Positions 9,185-16,674 of a DNA stretch of 64,000 nt are shown piece after piece. Both the position numbers and the translations under genes were made by a program. Under the pieces are notes generated by a model. That model saw only the letters and a list, made by a program, of their open reading frames with translations, searched no databases and was not told the DNA's origin. Position 1 is the first letter of the stretch. Each line of letters begins with the position of its first letter. The DNA is from Pseudofrankia inefficax (GTDB lineage Bacteria > Actinomycetota > Actinomycetes > Frankiales > Frankiaceae), in assembly GCF_000166135.1 (NCBI RefSeq), contig NC_014666.1:7998001-8062000 (forward strand), in the 5' to 3' direction.

Positions 9185-9784
9185 ATGGGTGTTTCGCTCG
9201 CTGGATCCACGCAGGGGCGGGTCATCACGAACGCCGTGGGATGGTTCGGACGGGCCGCGGGATCTCGCGGTGATCCCGGCGCCGACCGGCTGCTCGGGAT
9301 CTATCTCAACGATCACCTGGCGGGTTCCACTGCCGGCCTGCGGCTCGCTCGCCGACTGGCGGAAGGGCACGACAGCACGGCACTCGGCCCAGCGCTCGCG
9401 TCGATCTCGCGGGAGATCGACACCGACCGGGCGGCGTTCATCGCGATACTGACGCGGCTGGGGATCTCGCGGCGCCGCTACAAGATGGTGGCCGGCTGGC
9501 TCGCCGAGTTCTTCGCACGCGCGAAGGCCAACGGCCGGATCCTCAGACGTTCGCCGCTCAGCTCGGTCGTCGAACTGGAGATGCTGCGCCTCGGCGTCGA
9601 GGGCAAGTCGCTCGGCTGGCAGACGCTGCGCACGGTCGCGCTGCATGACCCGGCCCTGGACCTGGACAGTGACGAACTCGACGTTCTCGCGTCACGCGCT
9701 CGCCATCAGGCAAGCCGTCTGGAGGAGCTGCGCACCGCGGCCATACGCGAGGCCCTGAGCCGGAACGCGGCCCACCTCGCCTAG
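9185..9784 (+). CDS. Conserved all-helical actinobacterial protein (ferritin-like-looking), unknown function
   Basis: 199 aa, preceded by GGGAGGTG at 9170-9177. The core DRLLGIYLNDHLAGSTAGLR, then RLAEGHDSTALGPALASISR and later SSVVELEMLRLGVEGK, recalls a family of helical proteins found in actinobacteria near stress genes. The pattern of paired helices with an early Glu/His-poor YLNDH motif resembles DUF892/ferritin-like folds, but metal ligands are not clear. No signal peptide or membrane segment. Its role is not known; stress protection is only a guess from related annotations. It converges with the response regulator downstream. Confidence 0.7.
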   Translation: MGVSLAGSTQGRVITNAVGWFGRAAGSRGDPGADRLLGIYLNDHLAGSTAGLRLARRLAEGHDSTALGPALASISREIDTDRAAFIAILTRLGISRRRYKMVAGWLAEFFARAKANGRILRRSPLSSVVELEMLRLGVEGKSLGWQTLRTVALHDPALDLDSDELDVLASRARHQASRLEELRTAAIREALSRNAAHLA

Positions 9785-9788
9785 CTGG

Positions 9789-10223
9789 TCACCGCTGGCG
9801 GGCGAGCCGGACGAGGTCCAGGAAGAAGTCGTCGATCGCGTGGACCGCGCCGAGGAAGCCGTCCAGCTCCCTGGGCTTGCAGACATAGGCGTTCGCGTGC
9901 AGCCCGTAGGCAGCCATCAGGTCATCGGGAGCGTCCGAGGTCGTGAGCACCACAACAGGGATCGCCCGCAACGCCGGATCGCTCTTGATAGCCGCCAAGG
10001 TCTCCCGGCCGTCCATGCGCGGCATGTTCAGATCGAGAATGATCAGATCCGGCCTCGGGCGCGCGGGGTCGCGCAGATACGCCATCGCCTCGACGCCATC
10101 GCCCACGACCTGGACATTCTGTCCGAGGCCGCGGATCTCGAAGGCCTCCTCGACCAGCAGGGCGTCGCCCGGGTCGTCCTCAGCGAGCAGAACCGTGTAG
10201 GGGCGGCTGGGCGCAGCGAGCAT
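9789..10223 (-). CDS. Single-domain response regulator (CheY/Rcp1-like)
   Basis: 144 aa from the ATG at 10223, with GGAG eight bases upstream. It holds a complete receiver domain: LLAEDDPGD (acidic pocket), LIILDLNMPRMDG with the phosphoacceptor Asp near residue 64, VVLTTSD with the switch Thr and YVCKP with the conserved Lys. There is no output domain. The spacing LAEDDPGDALLVEEAFE and the C-terminal helix IDDFFLDLVRL are typical of Rcp1-type regulators that work with phytochrome-like or hybrid kinases. No kinase gene is adjacent, so its partner must be elsewhere. The much longer frame upstream of this ATG has shadow-like composition and was not used. Confidence 0.92.
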   Translation of the reverse strand: MLAAPSRPYTVLLAEDDPGDALLVEEAFEIRGLGQNVQVVGDGVEAMAYLRDPARPRPDLIILDLNMPRMDGRETLAAIKSDPALRAIPVVVLTTSDAPDDLMAAYGLHANAYVCKPRELDGFLGAVHAIDDFFLDLVRLARQR

Positions 10224-10358
10224 CAACAGGAATCTCCACAGATCGTTCGTATTACTCGCGCGACCCCCGAGCGCCGCGCCATCGTTGCACATCACGATCA
10301 CCCACCCGATACCACCATGACCCTTTGCCTGGCTGATCGGCTGGGTAGGGCCTGGCTC

Positions 10359-11216
10359 ATGTTCGAGGACTTCGTCGACGAGCGGATCGACGTGGGCGAG
10401 GTGGAGCTTCGGGTCAGGCACGCCGGCGACGGGCCGCCGCTGCTGCTGATCCACGGTCATCCGCGCACCGCCGCCACCTGGCATCGCGTCGCGCCCCCAC
10501 TCGTCGAGCGAGGGTTCACCGTGGTCTGCCCGGACATGCGCGGCTACGGCGCCTCGGACGCGGCACCGGTGCGTCCCGACCACGCGCAGCAGTCCAAGCG
10601 CACCGTCGCCCAGGACCTGCTGCGCCTCATGCGATCCCTGGGACACCCGACATTCGCGGTTGCCGGTCACGACCGCGGCTGCTACGTCGCGTTCCGCCTC
10701 GCCCTCGACCATCCGCACGCGGTCAGCCGGCTGGTGGTCATGGACGGCGTCCCCATCAGCGAAGCCCTCGCCCGGTGTGACGCCACGTTCGCCCACGACT
10801 GGTACCACTGGTTCTTCTTCGCCCAGCCCGACAAGCCGGAACGAGCCATCCTGGCCGACCCCGACGCCTGGTACACCAGCGACCCGCAGGCCATGGGAGA
10901 GGCGAACTACCAGGAGTTCCACGCCGCCATCCACGACCCGGCGACCGTGCGGGCGATGCTGGAGGACTACCGGGCCGGCCTCGGCCTCGACCGAGAACAC
11001 GAGGAAGCCGACCGCCGAGCCGGCCACGCCGTCCAATGCCCGACCCTGCTCCTGTGGTCGACCCGCGACGACCTCGAACGCCTCTACGGCGACCCCCTGG
11101 CGATTTGGAGCCCCTGGGCACCACGACTGCGGGGCCTGCCGATCGACTCCGGCCACCACATGGCTGAGGAGAACCCAGCAGCCGTCATCAACGCCCTCCA
11201 CTACTTCCTCACCTGA
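10359..11216 (+). CDS. Alpha/beta hydrolase, haloacetate dehalogenase/epoxide hydrolase-like
   Basis: 285 aa from ATG 10359 (TAGGG eight bases upstream); ATG 10317 is an in-frame alternative. Motifs: HGHPRT oxyanion loop, CPDMRGYGASD, nucleophile elbow GHDRGCYVAFR with Asp as nucleophile, cap segment WYHWFFFAQPDKPE and a terminal GHHMAEENP histidine. An Asp nucleophile with this cap is typical of fluoroacetate dehalogenases and epoxide hydrolases. The second substrate-binding Arg of characterised fluoroacetate dehalogenases (HDRGGR) is replaced here by Tyr (HDRGCY), so the natural substrate may differ. It is divergent from the response regulator. Confidence 0.85.
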   Translation: MFEDFVDERIDVGEVELRVRHAGDGPPLLLIHGHPRTAATWHRVAPPLVERGFTVVCPDMRGYGASDAAPVRPDHAQQSKRTVAQDLLRLMRSLGHPTFAVAGHDRGCYVAFRLALDHPHAVSRLVVMDGVPISEALARCDATFAHDWYHWFFFAQPDKPERAILADPDAWYTSDPQAMGEANYQEFHAAIHDPATVRAMLEDYRAGLGLDREHEEADRRAGHAVQCPTLLLWSTRDDLERLYGDPLAIWSPWAPRLRGLPIDSGHHMAEENPAAVINALHYFLT

Positions 11217-11351
11217 CCGCCCCACCGACCCGGTCGCCACCCGCCGCACGGGGCGCGCCAGGGTGAGCAGCCAGCCAAGGCATACGACCCACGCGACCGG
11301 GGAAGCGTTGACGTAGAACTGATCGCCCGCGCGGACGACGAGGAGGCTCGC

Positions 11352-11714
11352 ATGTCCGTCACCCCGTTCAAGGACCTGCCGATGACCGATCGAAAGCGCG
11401 CCTGGAACGGTGCGGCGGCCGAGAAGCGGGTCCGCCGGTGGGCCGAGGCGCAGAACGCCCCGAACGGCAGGTACCGCGAAGCGCACCTCTGGTACGACCG
11501 TGACAAGAAAGACGAGTTCACCGGCTACAAGATGCTCATCGCCGACGTCATCGACGGGGAGCTGACCGTGGTACCGCGGGCGGTGATGGCGGCCGCGGCG
11601 GTCATGCAGGGTTCACGCGGCGGCGTCGACCTACCCACGGCCGATATCACCCGAGTCAAGAACCACCTGGCCAAGTACTACAAGAAGATGGGCGACCAAG
11701 CCCCCTGGGAATAA
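11352..11714 (+). CDS. Small conserved protein of phage/DUF6582-like type
   Basis: 120 aa with GAGGAGG at 11339-11345 before the ATG. Its features are KRAWNGAAAEKRVRRWA, YREAHLWYDRD, FTGYKMLIADVIDGELTVVP, then a small-residue run and HLAKYYKKMGDQAPWE. This arrangement is seen in short proteins linked to phage structural or protease genes and in stand-alone actinobacterial copies; I believe the family is DUF6582 but cannot confirm it. No phage neighbours are present here. It is charged and soluble, with no signal peptide. The function is unknown. Confidence 0.7.
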   Translation: MSVTPFKDLPMTDRKRAWNGAAAEKRVRRWAEAQNAPNGRYREAHLWYDRDKKDEFTGYKMLIADVIDGELTVVPRAVMAAAAVMQGSRGGVDLPTADITRVKNHLAKYYKKMGDQAPWE

Positions 11715-12425
11715 CCTCGAAGATTCGTTACCGCCGCGGCCGAAATCTCAATGGGGGTACGTTGGCGTGGCGACGACGGCCGGAGCATAGTGAAGCAGGT
11801 GCGCCGGCCGCCCGCGTGACGGTTGGCCGTCGAGGGCTGGGTGGGCCGTTACCGCTCGCCTGCCCGACTCGGCGCGCCGTACACCTCGGCCCCCTCGGAA
11901 TCCCATCAAGGCCCTCCAGCCTGCTCGCCCAGAACTCCCGACCCTCCCGGAACGCCTTGGCGAGGGCTCGCACGGCGGAGACGACTCGGTGATCAACGCG
12001 ATGGCGATCACTATGGCCGAACGGGCCGGAGAGCGGTGAAGCCGAACCACATCAACGGTCATCTCCGTTCTGGTCAGATATCTGGCCAGCTGACAGGCGA
12101 CCAACAGGTTGCCGGCGTGACGCAAGGAATCAGCGCGTGCTTGCCATGTAGCCGGCGACCTAGATCGCGATCATGTGGAAGACCCCGGCTCTGGTAGGTT
12201 CGGTCCTGCAGCACAGCGCTTTGCGGACGCGCAGGACGTCCACGGCGAGATCCGGTCGGATGCGGGTCGGCCGGTTGGGGTTCGATTCCCCTAGAGTGCG
12301 CGCCTGGTTGAGGCAGGTCAGGGCCCCGCAGCCGCCGACGGGTGGCGCGGGGCTCTGGCATTTTCGGACCTGCCACTACCTCCATCCGGCCAGGCTTTCA
12401 GGTCTCAGCAGTCCGATCTTGGATC
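11715..12425. other. Non-coding stretch with mobile-element debris
   Basis: About 710 bases without a convincing gene; the frames found here have shadow-like Arg/Pro-rich composition. It contains an imperfect 20-bp palindrome CTGGTCAGATATCTGGCCAG near 12071-12090, a T-arm-like segment GGGGTTCGATTCCCC near 12276-12290 followed by an acceptor-like end, and the first copy of a 54-bp hairpin repeat (listed separately). It is probably debris from element integration. Confidence 0.5.
12304..12357. repeat. Copy 1 of a 54-bp direct repeat containing a GC hairpin
   Basis: This segment matches 15185-15238 at 52 of 54 positions. Within it, GGCCCCGC and GCGGGGC(T) can pair around AGCCGCCGACGGGTG, giving a terminator-like hairpin, though no U-tract follows. 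The two copies bracket the DUF2637 gene, the tRNA-Arg remnant and the IS element. Confidence 0.8.
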
Positions 12426-13229
12426 TCAGTCGGTGTCGCCGGGTGGCCCGGCCGTGTCTTCGATTTTGGTGTGTGTGTCGCTGCGGAGCTGGCCGACGAG
12501 GGTGCGGGCGGTGCCGGCGCTGACGTGGAGTCGATCGCGCAGCGTCGCGGCGGAGATCGGGCGCCGATGGTGCTGCCAGTGCAGGACGTCCTCCGCGCGG
12601 GCGCGGTGCAGGAGATCCTGTTCCCGAGCCCCCGGCTCGGCCTGAGGCCCCGTCTCACCAGACGACGGGGCTTTCACCTGCCCGTTCCGACGAGCCTGTG
12701 CGGATACCGCCCGCTGATCGGACGGCATGGCGGTGGCGCCGACCACTGGCGGGCCTGGCGGGTGCGTGCTTGCCCTAGTCGCGTGCATGGCTTGGATCAG
12801 GCCAGGGGCGACCTCGGCCCAGCCGATCATCAGCAACGGGCCGACGGCGTCGAACGCCGCCTTGCCATACCGGCCAGCCAGCAGCGGCTCCGCGATATTC
12901 AGAGCCAACGTCACCAGACTGGCAAACACCAACAACCGCCGCGCCGACCGCCCCACCCCCGCCGGGTCACCGTGCACGGCCAGCTGGCGGAGTCCCAGCA
13001 GCAGGCCGACCACCGACAGATCCACCGCCGGCGCCACCAGAGGAGCGATGAAAACCGGCACCCCCAGCCGCAGACCCAGAGCGAACGAGTTCCCGAACCC
13101 GAACAGAAACGTCAGCCCCACAACGACCACGACCATCGCGGTGACGAGCCGCGCCGCATGGGGACTCCCAGCGATAGCCGGAGCAGTCTCGCGGGGCAGG
13201 ACCGCCGATTCTTCTCTGTGCCGGTTCAC
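12426..13229 (-). CDS. DUF2637 family membrane protein with C-terminal winged-helix-like region (AICE/plasmid type)
   Basis: 267 aa from GTG 13229, with GAGGG about nine bases upstream. The N-terminal half has four hydrophobic segments (LVTAMVVVVVGLTFLFGF; VFIAPLVAPAVDLSVVGLLL; LLVFASLVTLALNIAEPLL; AAFDAVGPLLMIGWAEVAPG), the pattern of DUF2637 proteins. The end (RRPISAATLRDRLHVSAGTA followed by RTLVGQLRS) looks like a winged helix. DUF2637 proteins are common on actinomycete plasmids and integrative elements, near transfer genes. No TraB-type translocase or replication gene is nearby, so this appears to be an orphan from a decayed element. Confidence 0.8.
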   Translation of the reverse strand: MNRHREESAVLPRETAPAIAGSPHAARLVTAMVVVVVGLTFLFGFGNSFALGLRLGVPVFIAPLVAPAVDLSVVGLLLGLRQLAVHGDPAGVGRSARRLLVFASLVTLALNIAEPLLAGRYGKAAFDAVGPLLMIGWAEVAPGLIQAMHATRASTHPPGPPVVGATAMPSDQRAVSAQARRNGQVKAPSSGETGPQAEPGAREQDLLHRARAEDVLHWQHHRRPISAATLRDRLHVSAGTARTLVGQLRSDTHTKIEDTAGPPGDTD

Positions 13230-13603
13230 CGGGTGACACCCTCGACTGGCCGCGAGACGGCGAACCCGATCGGCGAGACCCAGCAGACCGGCCCGCAATC
13301 ATGGCCGACGAACCGACCGGCCTTACGTGCCGCGACGACCACGCACGCCAGAGGCCGATATTCCACCGCGACACACCCGCCGAGGTCGGCACTCCGGTCG
13401 ACTCGGCCGTTGAGCTGGCGGCCCACGCGGATCGGCGCCACCATAGAAGCCGTGAACCGGCCCAGGTGTGCGCGACGTGTGCGCGCACACGCCATCCCTG
13501 CCCGGCACACACCGGCACCGACCGGCACCGGGAAGCGCTGACCACCGGACACATCGGGATAGGTCAGCACCAGACATCACCGACAAACACAACAATCAGC
13601 GCA
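13230..13603. other. Non-coding region between the DUF2637 gene and the tRNA-Arg remnant
   Basis: 374 bases without a supportable gene. It contains a degenerate direct repeat of the GTGTGCG type around 13467-13490 (GTGTGCGCGACGTGTGCGCG). No 5' half of a tRNA could be found directly before the tRNA-Arg 3' half at 13604. Confidence 0.5.
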
Positions 13604-13647
13604 CTACGGATCAGAAGGTTGGGGGTTCGAGTCCCTCCGAGCGCACC
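13604..13647 (+). pseudogene. 3' half of a tRNA-Arg(ACG)-like gene (att-site remnant)
   Basis: The segment starts in the anticodon loop (CTACGGATCAG, anticodon ACG), continues through the variable region and T-arm (GGGGGTTCGAGTCCCTC) and ends with the acceptor strand GAGCGCACC. The 5' half of the tRNA is absent. Tyrosine-integrase elements typically duplicate exactly this anticodon-to-3'-end block, so it is read as an attachment-site scar. A second copy with three mismatches lies at 42141-42184 in the same orientation. Confidence 0.85.
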
Positions 13648-13648
13648 G
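13634..13648. repeat. 15-bp target-site duplication, left copy
   Basis: CCTCCGAGCGCACCG occurs at 13634-13648 and again at 15037-15051, exactly flanking the IS ends. It is the end of the tRNA-Arg remnant, so the IS landed in the acceptor-stem sequence. Long duplications of this size are within the range known for the IS481 family. Confidence 0.9.
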
Positions 13649-13683
13649 TGTGATGTCTCAGGACATCGGAGACAGCTGAACCC

Positions 13684-14916
13684 TCATCTCGGGGGTTCGG
13701 CTGTTTGGGTTTTGGGGGCGGGTCCGCGGGGTCGGCCCGTGGGCTGGTAGTCGCGGGTCGGGTCGATGGTGAGCTCGCGGATGATCTCGCCGGTGGTGGC
13801 GTGGATGATCCGGGCGTGCAGGTCGTGGACGAGCAGGAGTACGGGGGTTCGGGCGTGGGTTCGTCCGATCCCGATGTGGTGCAGCCGGCCGTTCACGCGC
13901 AGGGTGAGTTTCCCGTTGGCGTCGACGTGGTCGCGCCGGACGCGGTCATGGCTGTCGGCGCTGCGGTCGGTGTTCGGTCGGGCTTTCGGCCGGGCCTGAT
14001 AGGCGACGGCAGGCGTGCAGCGGCCTGGTAGCGATCGATGCGGCCGGTGCTGGTTATAAGTCTCGACGAACTGGTCGATCAGCGTCTGCAGCGCGTAAGT
14101 GCTGGCCGGTTGAACGGGCTGCGCGGCCAGCCATTTTTTCAACGTCTGTTGGAAGCGTTCGACTTTCCCGCAGGTCGTGGGATGGTTCGGCCGGGAGTTC
14201 TTCTGCACGATCCCGAGGCGGCGTAGCTCTGCTTCGAACCCGGTCCGCCCGCCCGCGACACCGGCGCTGGCGAGCCGGACCGTGTAGACCATCCCGTTGT
14301 CCGTGAGCGTCGAGGCGGGGTAGCCGTGCAGGTCAGCGGCCTGCCGGAAGCTCGCGACCACGATCCTCCCAGTGATCTTCAGGTGAGCTGAGACTCGTAG
14401 GGCGAACCGGGAATGATCGTCCAGCCAGGTGAGAATTTCGGTGTCGATGCCGATTTTGCCGTTCGGCCGGGTCAGCCGGTAATGGGTGAAGTCTGACTGC
14501 CAGCATTCGTTCGGCTGGTCCGCCTGGAAACGGATGTAGGACGAGCGGGGCCGTTTCGCAGGCTCGGGTGTGACCGCCCCGGCACGGTTCAGAATCCGGT
14601 TGATCGTCGCCCGCGACAGCGTCGTGTCGTGGTGATGGGCGAGATGCCAGCCGATTGTGTCCGCGCCGGCGTCCAGGCCGGCTTCGGCCAACTCCTTACG
14701 TAACCGCAGCACGAGGTCAACCATCGCCACCGACGTTGCGGTCGGAGACGAGACCGGCCGTCGCGACCGCGGCTCGAACGCCACCTCCCCCTCAGCGTCG
14801 TAGCGGGCTTTCAGCTTGTAGACCCAGCCCCGACTCACCTCGTACCGGCGGGCGACCTGCGCCGCCGTCTGCCCCTCCACGACCAGAGCCGTGATCACCA
14901 ACCGCGCCTTCGACAT
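13684..14916 (-). CDS. IS481-family transposase (DDE)
   Basis: 410 aa. The N-terminal helix-turn-helix (QTAAQVARRYEVSRGWVYKL, residues ~16-35) is followed by an HTH_29/32-like region and an rve integrase core: Asp142 in WQSDFTHY, Asp206 in TLTDNGM and Glu253 in CGKVERFQQTLKKW. The Asp-Glu spacing is longer than 35 because of an insert around GGRTGFEAELRRLG, common in this subgroup. QHRPHRSLPG follows. The C-terminus is extended by about 90 residues with a beta-rich tail. It is full length without frameshift and reads toward the left end of the IS. Confidence 0.95.
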   Translation of the reverse strand: MSKARLVITALVVEGQTAAQVARRYEVSRGWVYKLKARYDAEGEVAFEPRSRRPVSSPTATSVAMVDLVLRLRKELAEAGLDAGADTIGWHLAHHHDTTLSRATINRILNRAGAVTPEPAKRPRSSYIRFQADQPNECWQSDFTHYRLTRPNGKIGIDTEILTWLDDHSRFALRVSAHLKITGRIVVASFRQAADLHGYPASTLTDNGMVYTVRLASAGVAGGRTGFEAELRRLGIVQKNSRPNHPTTCGKVERFQQTLKKWLAAQPVQPASTYALQTLIDQFVETYNQHRPHRSLPGRCTPAVAYQARPKARPNTDRSADSHDRVRRDHVDANGKLTLRVNGRLHHIGIGRTHARTPVLLLVHDLHARIIHATTGEIIRELTIDPTRDYQPTGRPRGPAPKTQTAEPPR

Positions 14917-14942
14917 CGACCATGATCGAACTAGTCGGTCTC

Positions 14943-15036
14943 GTCTCCGATGACCCGAGACACGTGTCGCCTATGTCCTGAGACACCTGTCTCCTATGTC
15001 CTGAGACACCTGTCTCCTATGTCCTGAGCCAGCACA
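14943..15036. repeat. Four tandem 23-bp repeats at the right end of the IS
   Basis: A 23-bp unit, GTCTCCTATGTCCTGAGACA plus CCT, recurs at 14943 (degenerate), 14966, 14989 and 15012; the last copy merges into the terminal inverted repeat. The left end of the IS has only one such unit. The likely role is several transposase-binding sites at one end (inference). Confidence 0.85.
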
Positions 15037-15051
15037 CCTCCGAGCGCACCG
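15037..15051. repeat. 15-bp target-site duplication, right copy
   Basis: It is identical to 13634-13648. Joining the flanks without the IS restores the tRNA-Arg remnant running on into GGGCGGGTTTGTGTGG. Confidence 0.9.
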
Positions 15052-15184
15052 GGGCGGGTTTGTGTGGTCGGTGACCTTCGGTCGCCTTCCCACGGCCCGC
15101 AATATTGCCCCGGGGGCGACCCCCGGACCCTACGGCCTGGGACTTCGTCCCAGGAAACAGGGCCGCTGAGCAATCCCGCAGTGT

Positions 15185-15238
15185 CTGGTTGAGACAGGTC
15201 AGAGCCCCGCAGCCGCCGACGGGTGGCGCGGGGCTCTG
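15185..15238. repeat. Copy 2 of the 54-bp hairpin repeat
   Basis: It differs from the copy at 12304-12357 at two positions. The hairpin arms AGAGCCCCGC and GCGGGGCTCT pair perfectly here, giving a strong stem-loop that could terminate transcription on either strand. Confidence 0.8.
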
Positions 15239-15365
15239 TTCTTTCCAGGGTCCGTACCGCAATGGGTTCGATCAAGGTCTTTGTCTGGGCAAGGTCCCGC
15301 CGCGTCATCGCTCGGCGTAGCGCCGCCGGGCAAGCCGAATCCTGATGGCGTCTTGTCAGAAGGTC

Positions 15366-15793
15366 ATGGACTCGAACCGCATCGATCTGCCAACCGATCG
15401 GCCGGAAGGTCCGTACTTGCGCCCAACCCTCTACACAGTCGACCGTCCAGGTCCAGGCAGCTTGAGCATCACGGCGAGGCCCCGAGGGCTCGACTGGATC
15501 GACGATGAGATGGTCGCGCTGGCTACGAGCGGCGTTGACATCCTCATCTGCGCGCTCACCCAACCTGAACTCGACGCGCTCGGCCTCGCCGGAGAAGCGC
15601 AGGCAGCGCGCACATCGCCACGCACTGCCGCTACGGGATCGGGCGATCATCGTTGATCACAGCTGCACTCCTGGTTTTCGACGGCGCTTCCGCCCAGATC
15701 GCCTGGACGCAAGTCGAACAGGCTCGCGGTCTGCCCGTACCCGACACCGCAGACCAACGGGAATGCACGCACCAGCTGACTCCCCGCCCGTGA
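15366..15793 (+). pseudogene. Dual-specificity/tyrosine phosphatase-like gene, internally deleted and frameshifted
   Basis: The first part (ATG 15366) reads MDSNRIDLPTDRPEGPYLRP, then LYTVDRPGPG, RPRGLDWIDDEM and GVDILICALTQPELDALGLA, the usual N-terminal half of actinobacterial cysteine phosphatases of this group. After about 15600 the frame changes and the active-site loop HCRYGIGRSS appears at 15623-15652 in another frame, followed by a helical C-terminus ending at TGA 15791. Some 40 residues that should link the halves are missing. It cannot make a full protein, although the catalytic loop itself is preserved. Confidence 0.8.
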
Positions 15794-15807
15794 GTCGCGG
15801 CTGAGCA

Positions 15808-16430
15808 CCAGACCGTCATCCGCCCACAGCACTTTGGAGTCGAGGCCGAACCTTTCGGCCTTCTCCTTGGCTTCCTGCTTGACCTGGTCCTGTCGGCGCC
15901 CGTGTTCGCGGAGCACCGCGACGAGCATTTCGGGCAACGCGAGGACCGCTTTCGAACCTCTGGTCTTGAGGTTCTCGTCTTCGATCAGTCCCAGCGCTGT
16001 TTGCCGGTTTCCGGGTGACGAAGGCCCGCCGCCGCTGCCTGCGGACGATAGCGACCGTGCCCGGGTCCAGACCGAGCGCGTCCCAGCGCAGCGCGAGCGC
16101 CTCCCCTTTTCGCAACCCGCGCAACCCCGCGCAACCCGAGGGCCAAGAGCACGAGCCACAGCGGCGCCATCCGGTCGACGAGCGCGAGCGCGACCGCGAC
16201 GACCTTCCGTGCCTCCTGGTCATCGACTGACCGGATCGGCGCGTCTGCCTTCCCGGGCGGTTGCACGAGCGCCGCGACGTTCCGCGTGATGGGTTCGTCG
16301 CCGAGCGCCGCCGTGCGGATCGGGAGTCGGTGAGACGATCAGCTCGGCTCGGTGGCTCTGGGTGTTGAGCCGCCGCAGGGCGCGTTCGGTGGAGGAGGCG
16401 GATAACGCACGGTCACCAACACGAGCAAGA
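15808..16430 (-). pseudogene. Degraded tyrosine recombinase (integrase)
   Basis: Pieces of one integrase appear in successive frames on the minus strand: ALSASSTERALRRLNTQ, then PITRNVAALVQPPGK (a hallmark of actinobacterial integrases), WLVLLALGLRG, then LRKGEALALRWDALGLD, and finally LKTRGSKAVLALPEMLVAVL with HGRRQDQVKQEAK. At least three frameshifts separate them, and no C-terminal HxLRH...Y catalytic block can be recognised. It probably once mobilised the element bordered by the tRNA-Arg repeats. It was within about 0.8 kb of the att copy before the IS inserted. Confidence 0.8.
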
Positions 16431-16674
16431 AGAGTAGTGGCGCACAATGGTGTCGACATCGTGCGCCATTGTCTGTGCGTGGACAAGAAGGGCTAACGAG
16501 CAGGGTTTTCCGGCGTTTCACGCCCTTGCGCCTAACCAAGCCCAATGATATATGCTCTGCATACATTTTTGGATACCGAGCGTCACCGCTTGTTGAGGAT
16601 GGTGCTGGCCGGGTGGGTCAACGGAGGAAAAAGACGGTGTTCGTTCCGGTGCTCGCGAGATCGTAGGGCCAACT
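16431..16674 (+). promoter_or_regulatory. AT-richer leader before the 464-aa gene
   Basis: The stretch 16540-16600 (around AATGATATATGCTCTGCATA) is clearly poorer in GC than its surroundings and may hold the promoter for the downstream four-gene cluster. GGAGG at 16623-16627 precedes a GTG at 16637 that encodes only a nine-residue leader peptide ending at TAG 16664, just before the GTG at 16675. Whether the mini-ORF couples translation is open. Confidence 0.35.

Larger units (their letters stand above)
13649..15036 (-). mobile_element. Complete IS481-family insertion sequence (1,388 bp)
   Basis: The left end reads TGTGATGTCTCAGGACATCG; the right end, read inward on the minus strand, is TGTGCTGGCTCAGGACATAG. 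These share most positions and the 5' TGT typical of IS481. A single transposase gene fills the element on the minus strand, and an exact 15-bp duplication flanks it. The element looks intact, so it may be active or recently so. Confidence 0.92.

Noticed and set aside
12253-12300. A complete tRNA gene
   Set aside because: Only a T-arm-like GGGGTTCGATTCCCC and an acceptor-like end are visible; no D-arm or anticodon arm can be folded upstream.
12342-13541. 399-aa plus-strand frame opposite the DUF2637 gene
   Set aside because: Composition is low-complexity Arg/His/Pro; the minus strand gives clear membrane helices and a ribosome-binding site.
14943-15036. Short tandem repeats as a CRISPR array
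   Set aside because: Units are contiguous with no spacers and merge into the IS terminal repeat.
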